Source: DASRZM01 sp035686365 (GTDB lineage Bacteria; Pseudomonadota; Gammaproteobacteria; Xanthomonadales; Xanthomonadaceae). From it: a stretch of 25,792 nt of DNA. The stretch spans positions 1 to 25,792 of the forward strand of contig DASRZM010000006.1 of NCBI GenBank assembly GCA_035686365.1, read 5' to 3'. The position numbers were made by a program, and so were the translations under genes. Below are positions 1-8,854 of this stretch, in pieces (position 1 is the first letter of the stretch; each line of letters starts with the position of its first letter). The notes beneath the pieces were generated by a model. It had not been told where the DNA came from, did no database searches, and saw nothing but the letters and a program-made list of their open reading frames with translations.

Positions 1-2
1 CC

Positions 3-185
3 AACTTCCTGCTGGTGCGCATGGCCGGCGCCGCCGCCGTGCGGGAGCGCGCCGCCGCCGCAGGCGTGCTCGTGCGCGATGTCTCGCACCAGCCGGGTCT
101 GGAGGACTGCCTGCGCATCAGCATCGGCACGCCACAGGAGAACGGGCGCCTGCTGGCGACGCTGGGCACCAGGGAGGCCGCGTGA
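3..185 (+). CDS. hisC: Histidinol-phosphate aminotransferase, C-terminal end (partial)
   Basis: The frame is open from the left edge and ends with TGA at 183-185, giving about 60 C-terminal residues. The stretch NFLLVRM, then GVLVRDVSHQPGLEDCLRIS, then IGTPQEN matches the C-terminal small domain of class II histidinol-phosphate aminotransferases, where the LRIS(I/V)GT Arg binds the substrate phosphate. The enzyme transaminates imidazole-acetol phosphate to histidinol phosphate (PLP-dependent, cytosolic). The stop overlaps the GTG start of hisB in the tetranucleotide GTGA, as expected for translational coupling in the his operon. The N-terminal part, including the PLP lysine, lies outside the window. 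Confidence 0.85.
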   Translation, partial: NFLLVRMAGAAAVRERAAAAGVLVRDVSHQPGLEDCLRISIGTPQENGRLLATLGTREAA

Positions 186-1255
186 GCGCGCAGCCGGGCA
201 CCCGCATCGTATTCGTGGACCGCGACGGCACCCTGATCCGGGAGCCGGCCGACGAGCAGGTCGACAGCTACGAGAAGCTCGAACTGGTGCCCGAAGTGAT
301 CGCCTCGCTGCGCGCGCTGCGCGACGCCGGCTACCAGTTCGTGATGGTCAGCAACCAGGACGGCCTGGGGACGGCCAGCTTCCCGACCGAGCGCTTCCAG
401 GGCCCACACCGGCTGCTGCTGCAGATCCTGGCCTCGCAGGGCATCGTGTTCCGCGAGGTGCTGATCGATCCGCACCGTCCGGACCAGGATGCCCCCACGC
501 GCAAGCCCGGCATCGGCATGGTCATGCACTACCTGCGCGATCGTGACATCGACCTGGACCACAGCGCCGTGGTCGGCGACCGCGAGACCGACGTGGCGTT
601 CGCCCGCAACCTGGGCGTGCGCGCGTTCCTCCTGGGCAATGGCTGCGACTGGCCGGCGGTGGTGCGCGCGCTGACCGAAGGCCCGCGCCATGCGACGGTG
701 GCACGGCGCACGCGCGAGACCTGCATCGAGGTCGAGCTCGACCTGGACCGCGCCGAAGCGCCGCGCATCGACACCGGGCTGCCGTTCTTCGACCACATGC
801 TCGAGCAGCTGGGCAAGCACGGCGGCTTCGCGCTGGTCCTGCGTTGCCGCGGCGACCTGCAGGTGGACGAGCACCACACCGTGGAAGACAGCGCCTTGGC
901 GCTGGGCCAGGCGCTGCGGCAGGCGCTGGGCGACAAGCGCGGCATCGAGCGCTACGGCTTCGTGCTGCCGATGGACGAGTCGCTGGCGCAGGCGGTGCTG
1001 GACCTGTCCGGGCGTGCGTGGTTCCGGTTCGAGGGCGTGTTCCCGCGCGAGCGTGTCGGCGACCTGCCGACCGAGCTGGTGCCGCACTTCTTCCACTCGC
1101 TGTGCGAGGCCGCCGGCATCAACCTGCACCTGTCGGTGCGCGGCGGAAACGCACACCACATGGTCGAGGCCTGCTTCAAGGCCGTCGCACGCGCGCTGCG
1201 GCAGGCGATCGCGCGCAGCGGCACTGTGCTGCCCAGCACCAAGGGCACGCTGTGA
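182..1255 (+). CDS. hisB: Bifunctional histidinol-phosphatase / imidazoleglycerol-phosphate dehydratase
   Basis: This 357-residue fused enzyme catalyses two steps of histidine synthesis. Residues 1-165 form a HAD-type histidinol-phosphatase domain with the nucleophile motif VDRDGT (Asp13, Asp15) and GDRETD as the C-terminal acidic motif. From about residue 170 the IGPD domain follows, with FFDHMLEQ, the metal-binding motif DEHHTVEDSALALGQAL and the second histidine motif GNAHHMVEACFKA, ending in TKGTL. The GTG start overlaps the hisC stop, and the TGA is shared with the hisH ATG in TGATG. The cysteines that bind structural zinc in the E. coli phosphatase domain are replaced here (IDPHRPDQDAPTRKP), a trait I also recall from xanthomonad HisB. 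Length and motif order are normal for the fused form. Confidence 0.96.
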   Translation: MSAQPGTRIVFVDRDGTLIREPADEQVDSYEKLELVPEVIASLRALRDAGYQFVMVSNQDGLGTASFPTERFQGPHRLLLQILASQGIVFREVLIDPHRPDQDAPTRKPGIGMVMHYLRDRDIDLDHSAVVGDRETDVAFARNLGVRAFLLGNGCDWPAVVRALTEGPRHATVARRTRETCIEVELDLDRAEAPRIDTGLPFFDHMLEQLGKHGGFALVLRCRGDLQVDEHHTVEDSALALGQALRQALGDKRGIERYGFVLPMDESLAQAVLDLSGRAWFRFEGVFPRERVGDLPTELVPHFFHSLCEAAGINLHLSVRGGNAHHMVEACFKAVARALRQAIARSGTVLPSTKGTL

Positions 1256-1854
1256 TGGACGTGGCCGTGATCGACTCGGGCGGCGCCAACATCGGCTCGG
1301 TCTGCTGCGCGCTCGAGCGGCTGGGCGCGCGCGCGGAGCTGACCGCGGACCCCGAGCGCATCCGCCGCGCCGAGCGCGTCATCCTGCCGGGCGTGGGAGC
1401 GGCCGGTGCCGCCATGCGCCACCTGCGCGCGACCGGCCTCGACCGCCTGATCCCGCAGCTCGGGCAACCGCTGCTGGGCATCTGCCTGGGCATGCAGTTG
1501 CTGTTCGAGAGCTCCGAGGAGGACGATGTCCGGTGCCTGGGTCTGCTGGCAGGCTGCGTGCGCCGCCTGCCCGGCAGCGACCGGGTCCGGGTGCCGCACA
1601 TGGGCTGGAATGCCCTGGAGCGCGAACGCGAGTCGCCGCTGCTCGACGGGATCGCCGACGATGCCCACGCCTACTTCGTCCACGGCTATGCGGTGCCGGT
1701 CGGCGCGGACTGCGTGGCCAGCAGCGAACACGGCACGCGCTTCGCGGCGCTGGTGCAGCGCGGCCGCATCAGCGGCGCACAGTTCCATCCCGAACGCTCG
1801 GCCGCCACCGGGGCGCGCATCCTCGACAATTTCCTGGGCGGGGACCGGCGATGA
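1255..1854 (+). CDS. hisH: Imidazole glycerol phosphate synthase, glutamine amidotransferase subunit
   Basis: A 199-residue class I glutamine amidotransferase that releases ammonia from glutamine and passes it to HisF. The nucleophile elbow GICLGMQ puts the catalytic cysteine at residue 77, and the FHPERS motif near the end supplies His178 and Glu180. The N-terminal VAVIDSGGANIGSV and the oxyanion motif LPGVGAA are typical. The start ATG at 1255 shares bases with the hisB stop, and the stop TGA overlaps the hisA ATG at 1851 (ATGA), so the gene is tightly coupled on both sides. I see no insertions; the length is normal. Confidence 0.96.
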   Translation: MDVAVIDSGGANIGSVCCALERLGARAELTADPERIRRAERVILPGVGAAGAAMRHLRATGLDRLIPQLGQPLLGICLGMQLLFESSEEDDVRCLGLLAGCVRRLPGSDRVRVPHMGWNALERERESPLLDGIADDAHAYFVHGYAVPVGADCVASSEHGTRFAALVQRGRISGAQFHPERSAATGARILDNFLGGDRR

Positions 1855-2578
1855 GCTTCACCGTCTATCCGGCGATCGACGTGCGCGCGGGCCGCGTGGT
1901 GCGGCTGGCGCAGGGCGACTTCACGCGCGAGAAGCGCTATCCGGACGAACCGCTGGCGCTGGCCTGCCGCTATGCCGAACAGGGTGCCCGCTGGCTGCAC
2001 CTGGTCGACATGGATGCGTTCGGCACCGGGCGCTACACGCTGCACGGCCTGCTCGGACGGATCCGCGAGCGCACCGGCCTGCAGGTGCAGACCGGCGGCG
2101 GCATCCGGACCGAGGCGGATGTCCAGGGCGTGCTCGACGCCGGCGCCTCGCGCGCCGTGATCGGAACGCTGGCCGTACACGCGCCGGGCCTGGTGCGCGG
2201 CTGGCTGGCCAGCTACGGCGCCGAGTCCGTGTGCCTGGCGCTGGACGCGCGGCGGCATCCGGGCGGGCACTGGCGCCTGGCCGTCCATGGCTGGATGCAG
2301 GACACCGGCGTCGGACTGCACGAGTGCCTGCAGGCCTATGCCGGCTCGCCCCTGCGCCATGTGCTGTGCACCGACATCGGCCGCGACGGCATGCTGCAGG
2401 GCCCCAACCTGGCGCTGTACGAGGACCTGGCCACGCGCTGGCCGCAACTGGAAATCCAGGCCTCGGGCGGCGTATCGGCGCTCGAGGACGTCGCCGCGAC
2501 GCGCCGGGCGGGCGCCGCCGGCGCCGTGCTCGGCCGCGCGCTGCTGGAGGGCCGGGTCAGCCTGCCGCAGGTGCTCGC

Positions 2579-2585
<7 letters not shown>
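1851..2585 (+). CDS. hisA: ProFAR isomerase (1-(5-phosphoribosyl)-5-[(phosphoribosylamino)methylideneamino]imidazole-4-carboxamide isomerase)
   Basis: A 244-residue (beta/alpha)8 barrel that performs the Amadori isomerisation of ProFAR to PRFAR. The first catalytic Asp lies in YPAIDVRAGRVVRL (Asp10), a conserved Asp in ALDAR (Asp132), and the phosphate-binding motifs are QTGGGIR in the N-terminal half and TDIGRDGMLQGPN and ASGGVS in the C-terminal half. The start ATG at 1851 overlaps the hisH stop. The stop at 2583-2585 lies inside hisF, whose ATG is at 2579, a 7-bp overlap. The loop after Asp132 is of ordinary size here, unlike the equivalent loop in the neighbouring paralogous barrel HisF. 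Confidence 0.95.
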
Positions 2586-3508
<923 letters not shown>

Positions 3509-3553
3509 ACCCCGTCCGCGCGGCGCGCGACCGAACGGTGCCGGCGCGCCCAC

Positions 3554-3714
3554 GCGCGGCTGCGCCGCGCGACCCCCTCCCGGCCTCCCCCTGCACGGCT
3601 GCGCCGCGCAAGGGGAGGAGACCAGCCCGCAGCCGAACAGATCCACGGTTCCCCCTCCCTTTCGGCGCAGCCGAAGGGGAGGGTTGGGGAGGGGTCGCGC
3701 GGCGCAGCCGCGCG
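3554..3714. repeat. Two opposed family B repeats in the hisF-hisIE gap
   Basis: The 232-bp gap between hisF and hisIE is almost filled by two family B units in opposite orientation. The first, 3554-3620, is inverted: GCGCGGCTGCGCCGCGCG, then GACCCCCTCCC, ending AAGGGGAGGAG. The second, 3651-3714, is forward: CCCTCCCTTTCGGC, AGCCGAAGGGGAGGG, then GGGGTC and the CGCGCGGC-GCA-GCCGCGCG hairpin. Transcribed together they could form one large branched structure inside the his mRNA. I see no reading frame of its own here. Confidence 0.85.
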
Positions 3715-3740
3715 TGCACAGTCCGGACTGCTGACAGGCC

Positions 3741-4355
3741 ATGCGCATGATCGACGCCGACCGCCTCGACTGGGACAAGGGACAGGGCCTGATCCCGGCC
3801 ATCGTCCAGGACGCCGACACCCGCCGCGTGCTGATGCTCGGCTGGATGGACCGCGCCGCGCTCGCGCGCACGCTCGAAGGCGGTCGCGTGACCTTCTATT
3901 CGCGCAGCCGTGCACGCCTGTGGACCAAGGGGGAGACCAGCGGCCACACACTGGCCCTTATCGCGATCGAAGCCGATTGCGACGGCGATTCGTTGCTGGT
4001 GCAGGCGCGCCCGCACGGACCGACCTGCCACCTCGGAACGGCCAGCTGTTTCGCCGCCGCCGATGCCGACTTCGTCGCCGAGCTCGACCGCCTGGTCGGC
4101 ACGCGCCAGTGCGAGCGCCCCGAGGGCAGCTACACCACCGCGTTGTTCGCATCGGGCCCGCTGAGGATCGCCCAGAAACTCGGCGAGGAAGGCGTGGAAA
4201 CCGCGCTGGCCGCGGCCAGCGGCGATGCCGTGGCCGTGCGCGAGGAAGCAGCGGATCTGGTCTATCACCTGCTGGTGCTGTTGCGCTCGCAGGGGCTGGC
4301 CTGGCGCGATGTCGTATCGCGTCTGTCCGAGCGCCACGACCCGGCGCCGCGGTGA
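3741..4355 (+). CDS. hisIE: Phosphoribosyl-AMP cyclohydrolase / phosphoribosyl-ATP pyrophosphatase
   Basis: This 204-residue fused enzyme catalyses steps 2 and 3 of histidine synthesis. Residues 1-112 form the HisI domain: MLGWMD, TFYSRSRARLWTKGETSGH and the zinc/magnesium motifs DCDGDSLL and GPTCHLG. From about residue 120 the all-alpha HisE domain follows (SGPLRIAQKLGEEGVETALA, EEAADLVYHLLVLL) with its MazG-like acidic residues. ATG 3741 is followed by another ATG two codons later; the Shine-Dalgarno is weak (ACAGG), so either could be used. It is the only his gene here not overlapping its upstream neighbour, because a repeat block separates it from hisF. The TGA overlaps the GTG start of the next gene. 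Confidence 0.95.
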   Translation: MRMIDADRLDWDKGQGLIPAIVQDADTRRVLMLGWMDRAALARTLEGGRVTFYSRSRARLWTKGETSGHTLALIAIEADCDGDSLLVQARPHGPTCHLGTASCFAAADADFVAELDRLVGTRQCERPEGSYTTALFASGPLRIAQKLGEEGVETALAAASGDAVAVREEAADLVYHLLVLLRSQGLAWRDVVSRLSERHDPAPR

Positions 4356-5242
4356 CGCAGCGCTGGCCCACGCTGGACGGCAATCCCACGCGGGTGATCG
4401 CGCACCGTGGCGCCAGCGGTCAGCTGCCCGAGCACACGCTCGAAGCCTACGCGCTGGCACTGGAGCAGGGCGCCGACGCGATCGAGCCGGACCTGGTGCT
4501 CACCCGCGACGGCGTGCCGATTGCGCGCCATGAGCGCGGCCTGGCCCGCAGCACCGACATCGCCGCGCGGTCGCGCTTTGCCGGGCGCGCGCACCTGGGC
4601 GATTGGCACGCCGAACGCCTCGACCTGTCCGAGCTGACCGAGCTGCGCGCGGTCCAGCCCTTCCCCGGTCGCCCCGGTGATCACGATGGCCGCTATGCGA
4701 TTCCGACGCTGGCGCAGATCCTGGACCTGGCACGCGACTGGGCTGGGCGGCTCGGACGCGAGGTGCTGGTGTACCCGGAGCTGAAGGATCCGGACCGGCT
4801 CGCAGTCGAGGGATTCGACAGCGTCACTGCGCTGGCCACGGTGCTGAAGGGGCGCACCGATGCGGGCGTGCGTCTGTGGCTGCAATGCTTCCATGAGGCC
4901 ACGCTCGAACGTGTCGCGCGCGAGCTGGCACTGCCGACGTTCCTGCTGTTCGACCGCACGCGCGAGCCGCAGCCGACGGCCCTGCCGGACTGGCTGACCG
5001 GCATCGGCGTGCACAAGGAATGGATCGTGCACGCGCCGGAGCTGGTCGCGACCGCACACAGGCGTGGTCTGGCAGTACACACGTGGACCTACCGCGATGA
5101 CGCTCCGGCGCACGGCTTCGACGATGTGGCGCACGAGTTGCTGCACGCTTTCGCGCTGGGCGTCGACGCGGTGTTCTGCGATTTTCCCGCCACTGGAATC
5201 ACAACCCGCGCCACCTTCCGCACCGCCTGCGACACATCATAG
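4352..5242 (+). CDS. Glycerophosphodiester phosphodiesterase (GDPD/GlpQ family)
   Basis: A 296-residue protein with the GDPD signature VIAHRGASGQLPEHTLEAY (His18), GADAIEPDLVLTRDG (Glu45, Asp47) and ARHE (His60), the residues that bind the metal and act in acid-base catalysis in this TIM-barrel family. The later motifs YPELKDPD, WLQCFHEATLE and VDAVFCDFP complete the barrel. The family hydrolyses deacylated phospholipids to glycerol 3-phosphate and an alcohol. No signal peptide is visible from the GTG start, so a cytosolic (UgpQ-like) enzyme is likely, although size and motifs resemble GlpQ. GTG 4352 overlaps the hisIE stop (GTGA), so it is co-translated with the his operon although unrelated to histidine. 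Confidence 0.88.
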   Translation: MTQRWPTLDGNPTRVIAHRGASGQLPEHTLEAYALALEQGADAIEPDLVLTRDGVPIARHERGLARSTDIAARSRFAGRAHLGDWHAERLDLSELTELRAVQPFPGRPGDHDGRYAIPTLAQILDLARDWAGRLGREVLVYPELKDPDRLAVEGFDSVTALATVLKGRTDAGVRLWLQCFHEATLERVARELALPTFLLFDRTREPQPTALPDWLTGIGVHKEWIVHAPELVATAHRRGLAVHTWTYRDDAPAHGFDDVAHELLHAFALGVDAVFCDFPATGITTRATFRTACDTS

Positions 5243-5295
5243 GATCGCCGGATGCCGAGCGCGAGAGCAGTTCGGTGATCTCTCCCATGCGGTCC

Positions 5296-6810
5296 TTATA
5301 GCGGGTCCGGCGCCGCTTCGGAAACCTCGGCGGCGTCCGGCTCGAACGGCACCTGCGGGCCCGGCTCGAACTGCGCGCGCCAGCGCGAGAGCTGCACGGC
5401 GATGTCCTCGCCCACGCGGATCTGCGGATGCGAGGCGCGGACGTCCTCGCTGCGCTCGCGCTCGGCGACCGATTCGCGCGCCAGTTCGAAGGCCTGCACG
5501 AAATCCTCGCTGCGGTTGAGCGCCTCGGCCAGGTAGGCGCGGCCGAAGTAGCTGATCTCCGAGTCCACGCCGCAGCCGAACGAGGGCCGGTCCTCGCGGG
5601 CGGCCGTGATCAGCAGCGTGTCCGGACCTTCGAGCGCTTCGATGAAGCCGCCCGAATAGCAGGCCGAGACCACCAGCACGCGCCAGCGGATGCCGGCCTC
5701 GTCCAGCGCCGCGCGCAGAACCGCGGGCTCGATCGGGTTCAGCGGCAGCGGCGGCAGGTTGACCGACAGCCAGTGGTCCTGGCTGCCGTGGCTGGTCAGG
5801 AACACGAACACGATGTCCTGCTCGGTGTCCATGATCCGGCCCAGGTGGACGAGTGCGCGCTGCAGATTGGTGCGCGTGGCCAGCGGCGCGCTGCGCAGGG
5901 TGTCGGGGTGGTTGATCAGCTTCAGTACGCGGCCCTGGGCGTCGAAACGCTGCGCCAGCAGCCGGTCCAGGAACTCCACCTCGTTGCGGAACACCGATTC
6001 GTCGCCGTCGCCGGCGAAGCCCAGCGCGTACAGGTCGATCTCACCGGGCCGCTGCGGCGCCAGCCGCGCCAGCGCCGCGTCCAGCAGGACCGGCTGCGCG
6101 TACATCACCGTCTCGGGGTCGAAGCGCAGTACCGGTGCTTCGGGTTCGACGTAGTCGGCGGCCATGCGCTCCCAGTCCGGCACCCAGAACTGCGGCAGCC
6201 ACAGCGCCAGCAGCAACGCCGAGGCGGCGAAGGCCGTCGTCGCCGCACCCAGCCGCCGCAGAAGGGCACCGCGGCGGTCGAAATCCAGCAGCATGCGCAC
6301 GACCACCAGCAGCCACAGGGCCGCAAAACCCAGGTCCACGAAATTCAGGTCCACGAAACCCAGGTCGACCAAACCCAGGTCCAGGTCCAGCCAGTCCGGA
6401 CGCACGTCGATCTGCGCGTAAGTCAGTGCGAGCCAGGCCAGCCGCCGCACCAGGTCGAACACGATCCAGGCGGCCAGCAGGCGCGTGGCCAGGGCCCAGA
6501 AGGCGTCGCGGCGTCGCACAAGCGCCACGCCCAGCCACGCCGCCAGGCCGATCGCGCCCAGCGTGGCCAGCGACGCCACCGTCCCGTCCAGGTCGAACCG
6601 GCGCGGCAAATCCGCCGCAGCCCCGAGCTCGGCGTATTCCACGCCCACTTCGAGCCAGCCCAGCGCCAGCGGCAGCAGCACCGTGAGCGGCGCCAGCCAC
6701 GCCAGTCGCGTGGGCGCGCGCGCCGGTTCCCGCCGAGCCCGCCGCAACAGCAAGGCGCGCACGCCGTCGGCGAGGTCGCCGAGCAGCTGGCGTAGCGCCG
6801 GAGGACCCAT
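5296..6810 (-). CDS. Membrane-anchored C13 (legumain-like) cysteine peptidase
   Basis: The 504-residue product has an N-terminal half with about five hydrophobic segments (for example LAPLTVLLPLALGWLEVG, FAALWLLVVVRMLL and ATTAFAASALLLALWLPQF). The soluble C-terminal half carries a caspase-fold dyad: His341 in FVFLTSHGSQDH and Cys384 in VLVVSACYSGGF. TAAREDRPSFGCG follows, as in bacterial peptidase C13 proteins. Substrate is unknown. I chose ATG 6810 (MGPPALRQLL), because the longer frame to 6903 runs into mtnC. It is 40 bp downstream of mtnC on the same strand and may be co-transcribed, but nothing links it to methionine salvage. Between two membrane segments a 15-bp tandem array encodes VDLGF-type pentads. 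Confidence 0.82.
   Translation of the reverse strand: MGPPALRQLLGDLADGVRALLLRRARREPARAPTRLAWLAPLTVLLPLALGWLEVGVEYAELGAAADLPRRFDLDGTVASLATLGAIGLAAWLGVALVRRRDAFWALATRLLAAWIVFDLVRRLAWLALTYAQIDVRPDWLDLDLGLVDLGFVDLNFVDLGFAALWLLVVVRMLLDFDRRGALLRRLGAATTAFAASALLLALWLPQFWVPDWERMAADYVEPEAPVLRFDPETVMYAQPVLLDAALARLAPQRPGEIDLYALGFAGDGDESVFRNEVEFLDRLLAQRFDAQGRVLKLINHPDTLRSAPLATRTNLQRALVHLGRIMDTEQDIVFVFLTSHGSQDHWLSVNLPPLPLNPIEPAVLRAALDEAGIRWRVLVVSACYSGGFIEALEGPDTLLITAAREDRPSFGCGVDSEISYFGRAYLAEALNRSEDFVQAFELARESVAERERSEDVRASHPQIRVGEDIAVQLSRWRAQFEPGPQVPFEPDAAEVSEAAPDPL
6326..6385 (-). repeat. 15-bp tandem repeat (four units) in the C13 peptidase gene
   Basis: Four consecutive 15-bp units (6326-6340, 6341-6355, 6356-6370, 6371-6385) share the plus-strand pattern AAAYYCAGGTCSASS, with few mismatches. 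On the coding strand they give DLGLV-DLGFV-DLNFV-DLGF, a short pentad array just before a membrane segment. Being a multiple of three, copy-number changes would keep the frame. Confidence 0.85.
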
Positions 6811-6850
6811 TGCCCGTGAGCCCGTTGCCCCTGAGATTGGCACCGGCGGC

Positions 6851-7543
6851 TCAGGCCTCGATGTCGTCGAAGGATTCGACCCGGCGATGGCCGTGCGCGG
6901 CATCGCCCTCGCGCGACCGATGCTCCTGCGGGCGATCCACCAGCACCGTGGCCAGCCCGGCTTCGCGCGCGGCGTCGAGCTCCTCGACGGTGTCGGACAG
7001 GAACAGCAGCGAAGTGGCAGGGCGTTCGAGCCGCGCGGCGATGAACTGGTAGGCGGCCGGATCGCGCTTGGCGCCGATCTCGGTATCGAAGTGCCCGGCG
7101 AACAGGCCTGCCAGATCTCCAGCCAGGGTGTGCGCGAAGAACAGCTTCTGCGCCGTCACCGATCCGGACGAGTACACGTACAGCGCGATGCCGCGCCGGT
7201 GCCAGCGCTGCAGCGCGCGGGCGGCGTCCTCGTACACGTGGGCCTGGAACTCGCCGGCGCGGTAACCATGCCGCCAGACCATGCCCTGCAGCGCCTTCAG
7301 CGCGGTGTCCTTGCGGTCCTCGTCGATCCAGGACAGCAGCTGCGCGATCAGGCCCTCGTCGTCGAGCGCGCCGCCGTGGTGGTCCATGTTGATGCGGTCC
7401 AGCCAGCGGCGCACTTCCGGATCGCCACGGTGGGCGCGCACGTAATCGGGCAGCGCCCGGCGCGAGTAGGGGAACAGCACGTCCCTGACGAACGAGATCG
7501 AACTGGTCGTGCCCTCGATATCGGTGACGATCGCCGCTGTCAT
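6851..7543 (-). CDS. mtnC: Enolase-phosphatase E1 (2,3-diketo-5-methylthiopentyl-1-phosphate enolase/phosphatase)
   Basis: A 230-residue HAD-superfamily enzyme of methionine salvage that enolises and dephosphorylates DK-MTP-1-P to acireductone. The catalytic motif is IVTDIEGTTSSISF (Asp8, Glu10), motif II is YVYSSGSVTAQKLFF, and the C-terminal acidic motif is LFLSDTVEELDAA. GAKRDPAAYQ supplies the HAD lysine. The ATG at 7543 overlaps the mtnD stop (ATGA). Length and motifs are normal for MtnC/MasA. It is the third gene of the mtnB-mtnD-mtnC cluster. Confidence 0.95.
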   Translation of the reverse strand: MTAAIVTDIEGTTSSISFVRDVLFPYSRRALPDYVRAHRGDPEVRRWLDRINMDHHGGALDDEGLIAQLLSWIDEDRKDTALKALQGMVWRHGYRAGEFQAHVYEDAARALQRWHRRGIALYVYSSGSVTAQKLFFAHTLAGDLAGLFAGHFDTEIGAKRDPAAYQFIAARLERPATSLLFLSDTVEELDAAREAGLATVLVDRPQEHRSREGDAAHGHRRVESFDDIEA

Positions 7544-8082
7544 TCGAACCGCGGAAACTTCTGCGCGATGTCGGTCCCGGTGAAGCGGGCGACCCAGCCT
7601 TCGGGATTGGTGAACAGGCGGATGGCCACAAAGCTCGGCTGCGGGCCCATGTCGAACCAGTGCCGGGTGCCGGCGGGCAAGCCGATCAGGTCGCCGGCCT
7701 CGCAGTGCACCTCGTAGACCTGCTCGTCCAGGTGCAGGGTGAACAAACCCGAGCCGGCGACGAAAAAGCGCACCTCGTCCTCGCCGTGGATGTGCTCGTC
7801 CAGGAACTTGCGGCGCAGGGCCTCGCGCTCGGGATGGTCCGGGGCGATGCTGATCACGTCCACCGCCTGGTAGCCGCCCTCGCGGCGCAGCCGCTCGATG
7901 TCGTCGTGGTAGGCCTCGATGACCTCCTGCGGCGCGGCGCCGGGTGCGACCGGTTGCGCGGCCTGCCAGCGTTCGAAGCGGACGCCGCGGCGGGCCAGCT
8001 CACTTCCGATCTGGTCGTGATCCTCGAGCACGCGTTCCGGCGTGGCGGGATCGCGCTCGTTGAAGATGCGCAGTCGGGACAC
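7540..8082 (-). CDS. mtnD: Acireductone dioxygenase
   Basis: A 180-residue cupin that oxidises acireductone to 2-keto-4-methylthiobutyrate and formate (Fe form). The metal ligands are in FLDEHIHGEDEVRFF (His97, His99, Glu103) and RHWFDMG (His141), the normal ARD set. The start is a GTG at 8082 (protein SRLRIFNERD), which overlaps the mtnB TAG stop in TAGTG. The open frame runs further upstream, but that part is the antisense shadow of mtnB. The stop overlaps the mtnC ATG. All three mtn genes are thus translationally coupled. Confidence 0.95.
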   Translation of the reverse strand: MSRLRIFNERDPATPERVLEDHDQIGSELARRGVRFERWQAAQPVAPGAAPQEVIEAYHDDIERLRREGGYQAVDVISIAPDHPEREALRRKFLDEHIHGEDEVRFFVAGSGLFTLHLDEQVYEVHCEAGDLIGLPAGTRHWFDMGPQPSFVAIRLFTNPEGWVARFTGTDIAQKFPRFE

Positions 8083-8714
8083 TATCGGTATCTCCTGAGT
8101 TCGAGTTCGCAGCCGAGCAGGAAATCGAAGGCCTCCAGGTGGCACTGCGCCTCGGCGAGGTCGCGGCCCCATGCATACAGGCCGTGGCCGTCGATCAGGT
8201 AGCCGTACAGCGCCGTGTCGCGGGTCAGGCAGTCCTCGACCAGGTCGGCCAGCACCTGCATGTTCTGGGTGTTGGGCAGCACCGGTACGTCGATCGATGC
8301 CTCGTGGGTATTGTGGCTTGGGAAGGCCTTGAGCAGCTCGTAGCCCTCGATGCGGACGTGGCCGCGGCGGGCGAACAGCCGCGAGGCCACGGTCTGGACC
8401 TGCGAGTGGGTGTGCAGCACGCAGCCGATCTCCGGATGCTGCCGGTACAGGCGGGTATGCAGCACGGTCTCGGCCGAAGGCGTCAGGTCGGTGCCCACCG
8501 CATGGCCGTCGAAATCCACGACCATCAGGTCCGCGGGCGCGAGTTGCGACTTGTCCCGGCCCGAGACCGTGATCGCGGCCTGGTTCTGGTCCAGGCGCAG
8601 CGAAAAGTTGCTGCTGGTGGCCGGCGTCCAGCCGCGTGCGGCCAGCGCGCGTACAGCCGGGCACAGCGCCTGCGCGGCGGCTTCCAGGCTGGTCGTGACG
8701 GCGGCCCCGGTCAT
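8082..8714 (-). CDS. mtnB: Methylthioribulose-1-phosphate dehydratase
   Basis: A 210-residue class II aldolase-family zinc enzyme that dehydrates methylthioribulose 1-phosphate. The core is GWTPATSSNFSLRL, VSGRDKSQL, LTPSAETVLHTRLY (Glu82), the zinc motif VLHTHSQV (His101, His103) and the C-terminal GHGLYAWG. I placed the start at ATG 8714 (MTGAAVTT), whose position agrees with family length. An in-frame ATG at 8744 would add ten residues and cannot be excluded, since neither start has a strong Shine-Dalgarno. It is the first gene of the mtnBDC cluster. The remaining salvage genes (mtnA, mtnK or mtnP) are not in the window. Confidence 0.93.
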   Translation of the reverse strand: MTGAAVTTSLEAAAQALCPAVRALAARGWTPATSSNFSLRLDQNQAAITVSGRDKSQLAPADLMVVDFDGHAVGTDLTPSAETVLHTRLYRQHPEIGCVLHTHSQVQTVASRLFARRGHVRIEGYELLKAFPSHNTHEASIDVPVLPNTQNMQVLADLVEDCLTRDTALYGYLIDGHGLYAWGRDLAEAQCHLEAFDFLLGCELELRRYR

Positions 8715-8774
8715 GCCCGCAGTGTACTGGATCGGGTGTCGCACCCGCGTGCGCCGGACGCCGCCGAATCAGGC

Positions 8775-8790
8775 CTTGACGTGCGTCAAG
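8775..8790. promoter_or_regulatory. FNR/DNR-type palindrome between mtnB and the HiPIP gene
   Basis: The sequence CTTGAC-GTGC-GTCAAG is a perfect 6-bp inverted repeat with a 4-bp centre. It matches the FNR/ANR/DNR layout TTGAN-N4-NTCAA, with C/G at the inner position as in some DNR/NNR sites. It lies 65 bp upstream of the HiPIP start and 61 bp upstream of the mtnB start on the other strand. Binding by an Fnr/Crp-family regulator is inference. Confidence 0.45.
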
Positions 8791-8854
8791 CCGCCCGCAC
8801 CGGCGCTGGCGTATCCTTGCATCCTGTCCAGCCCTTGCCAGGTGGAGCTTCGCC

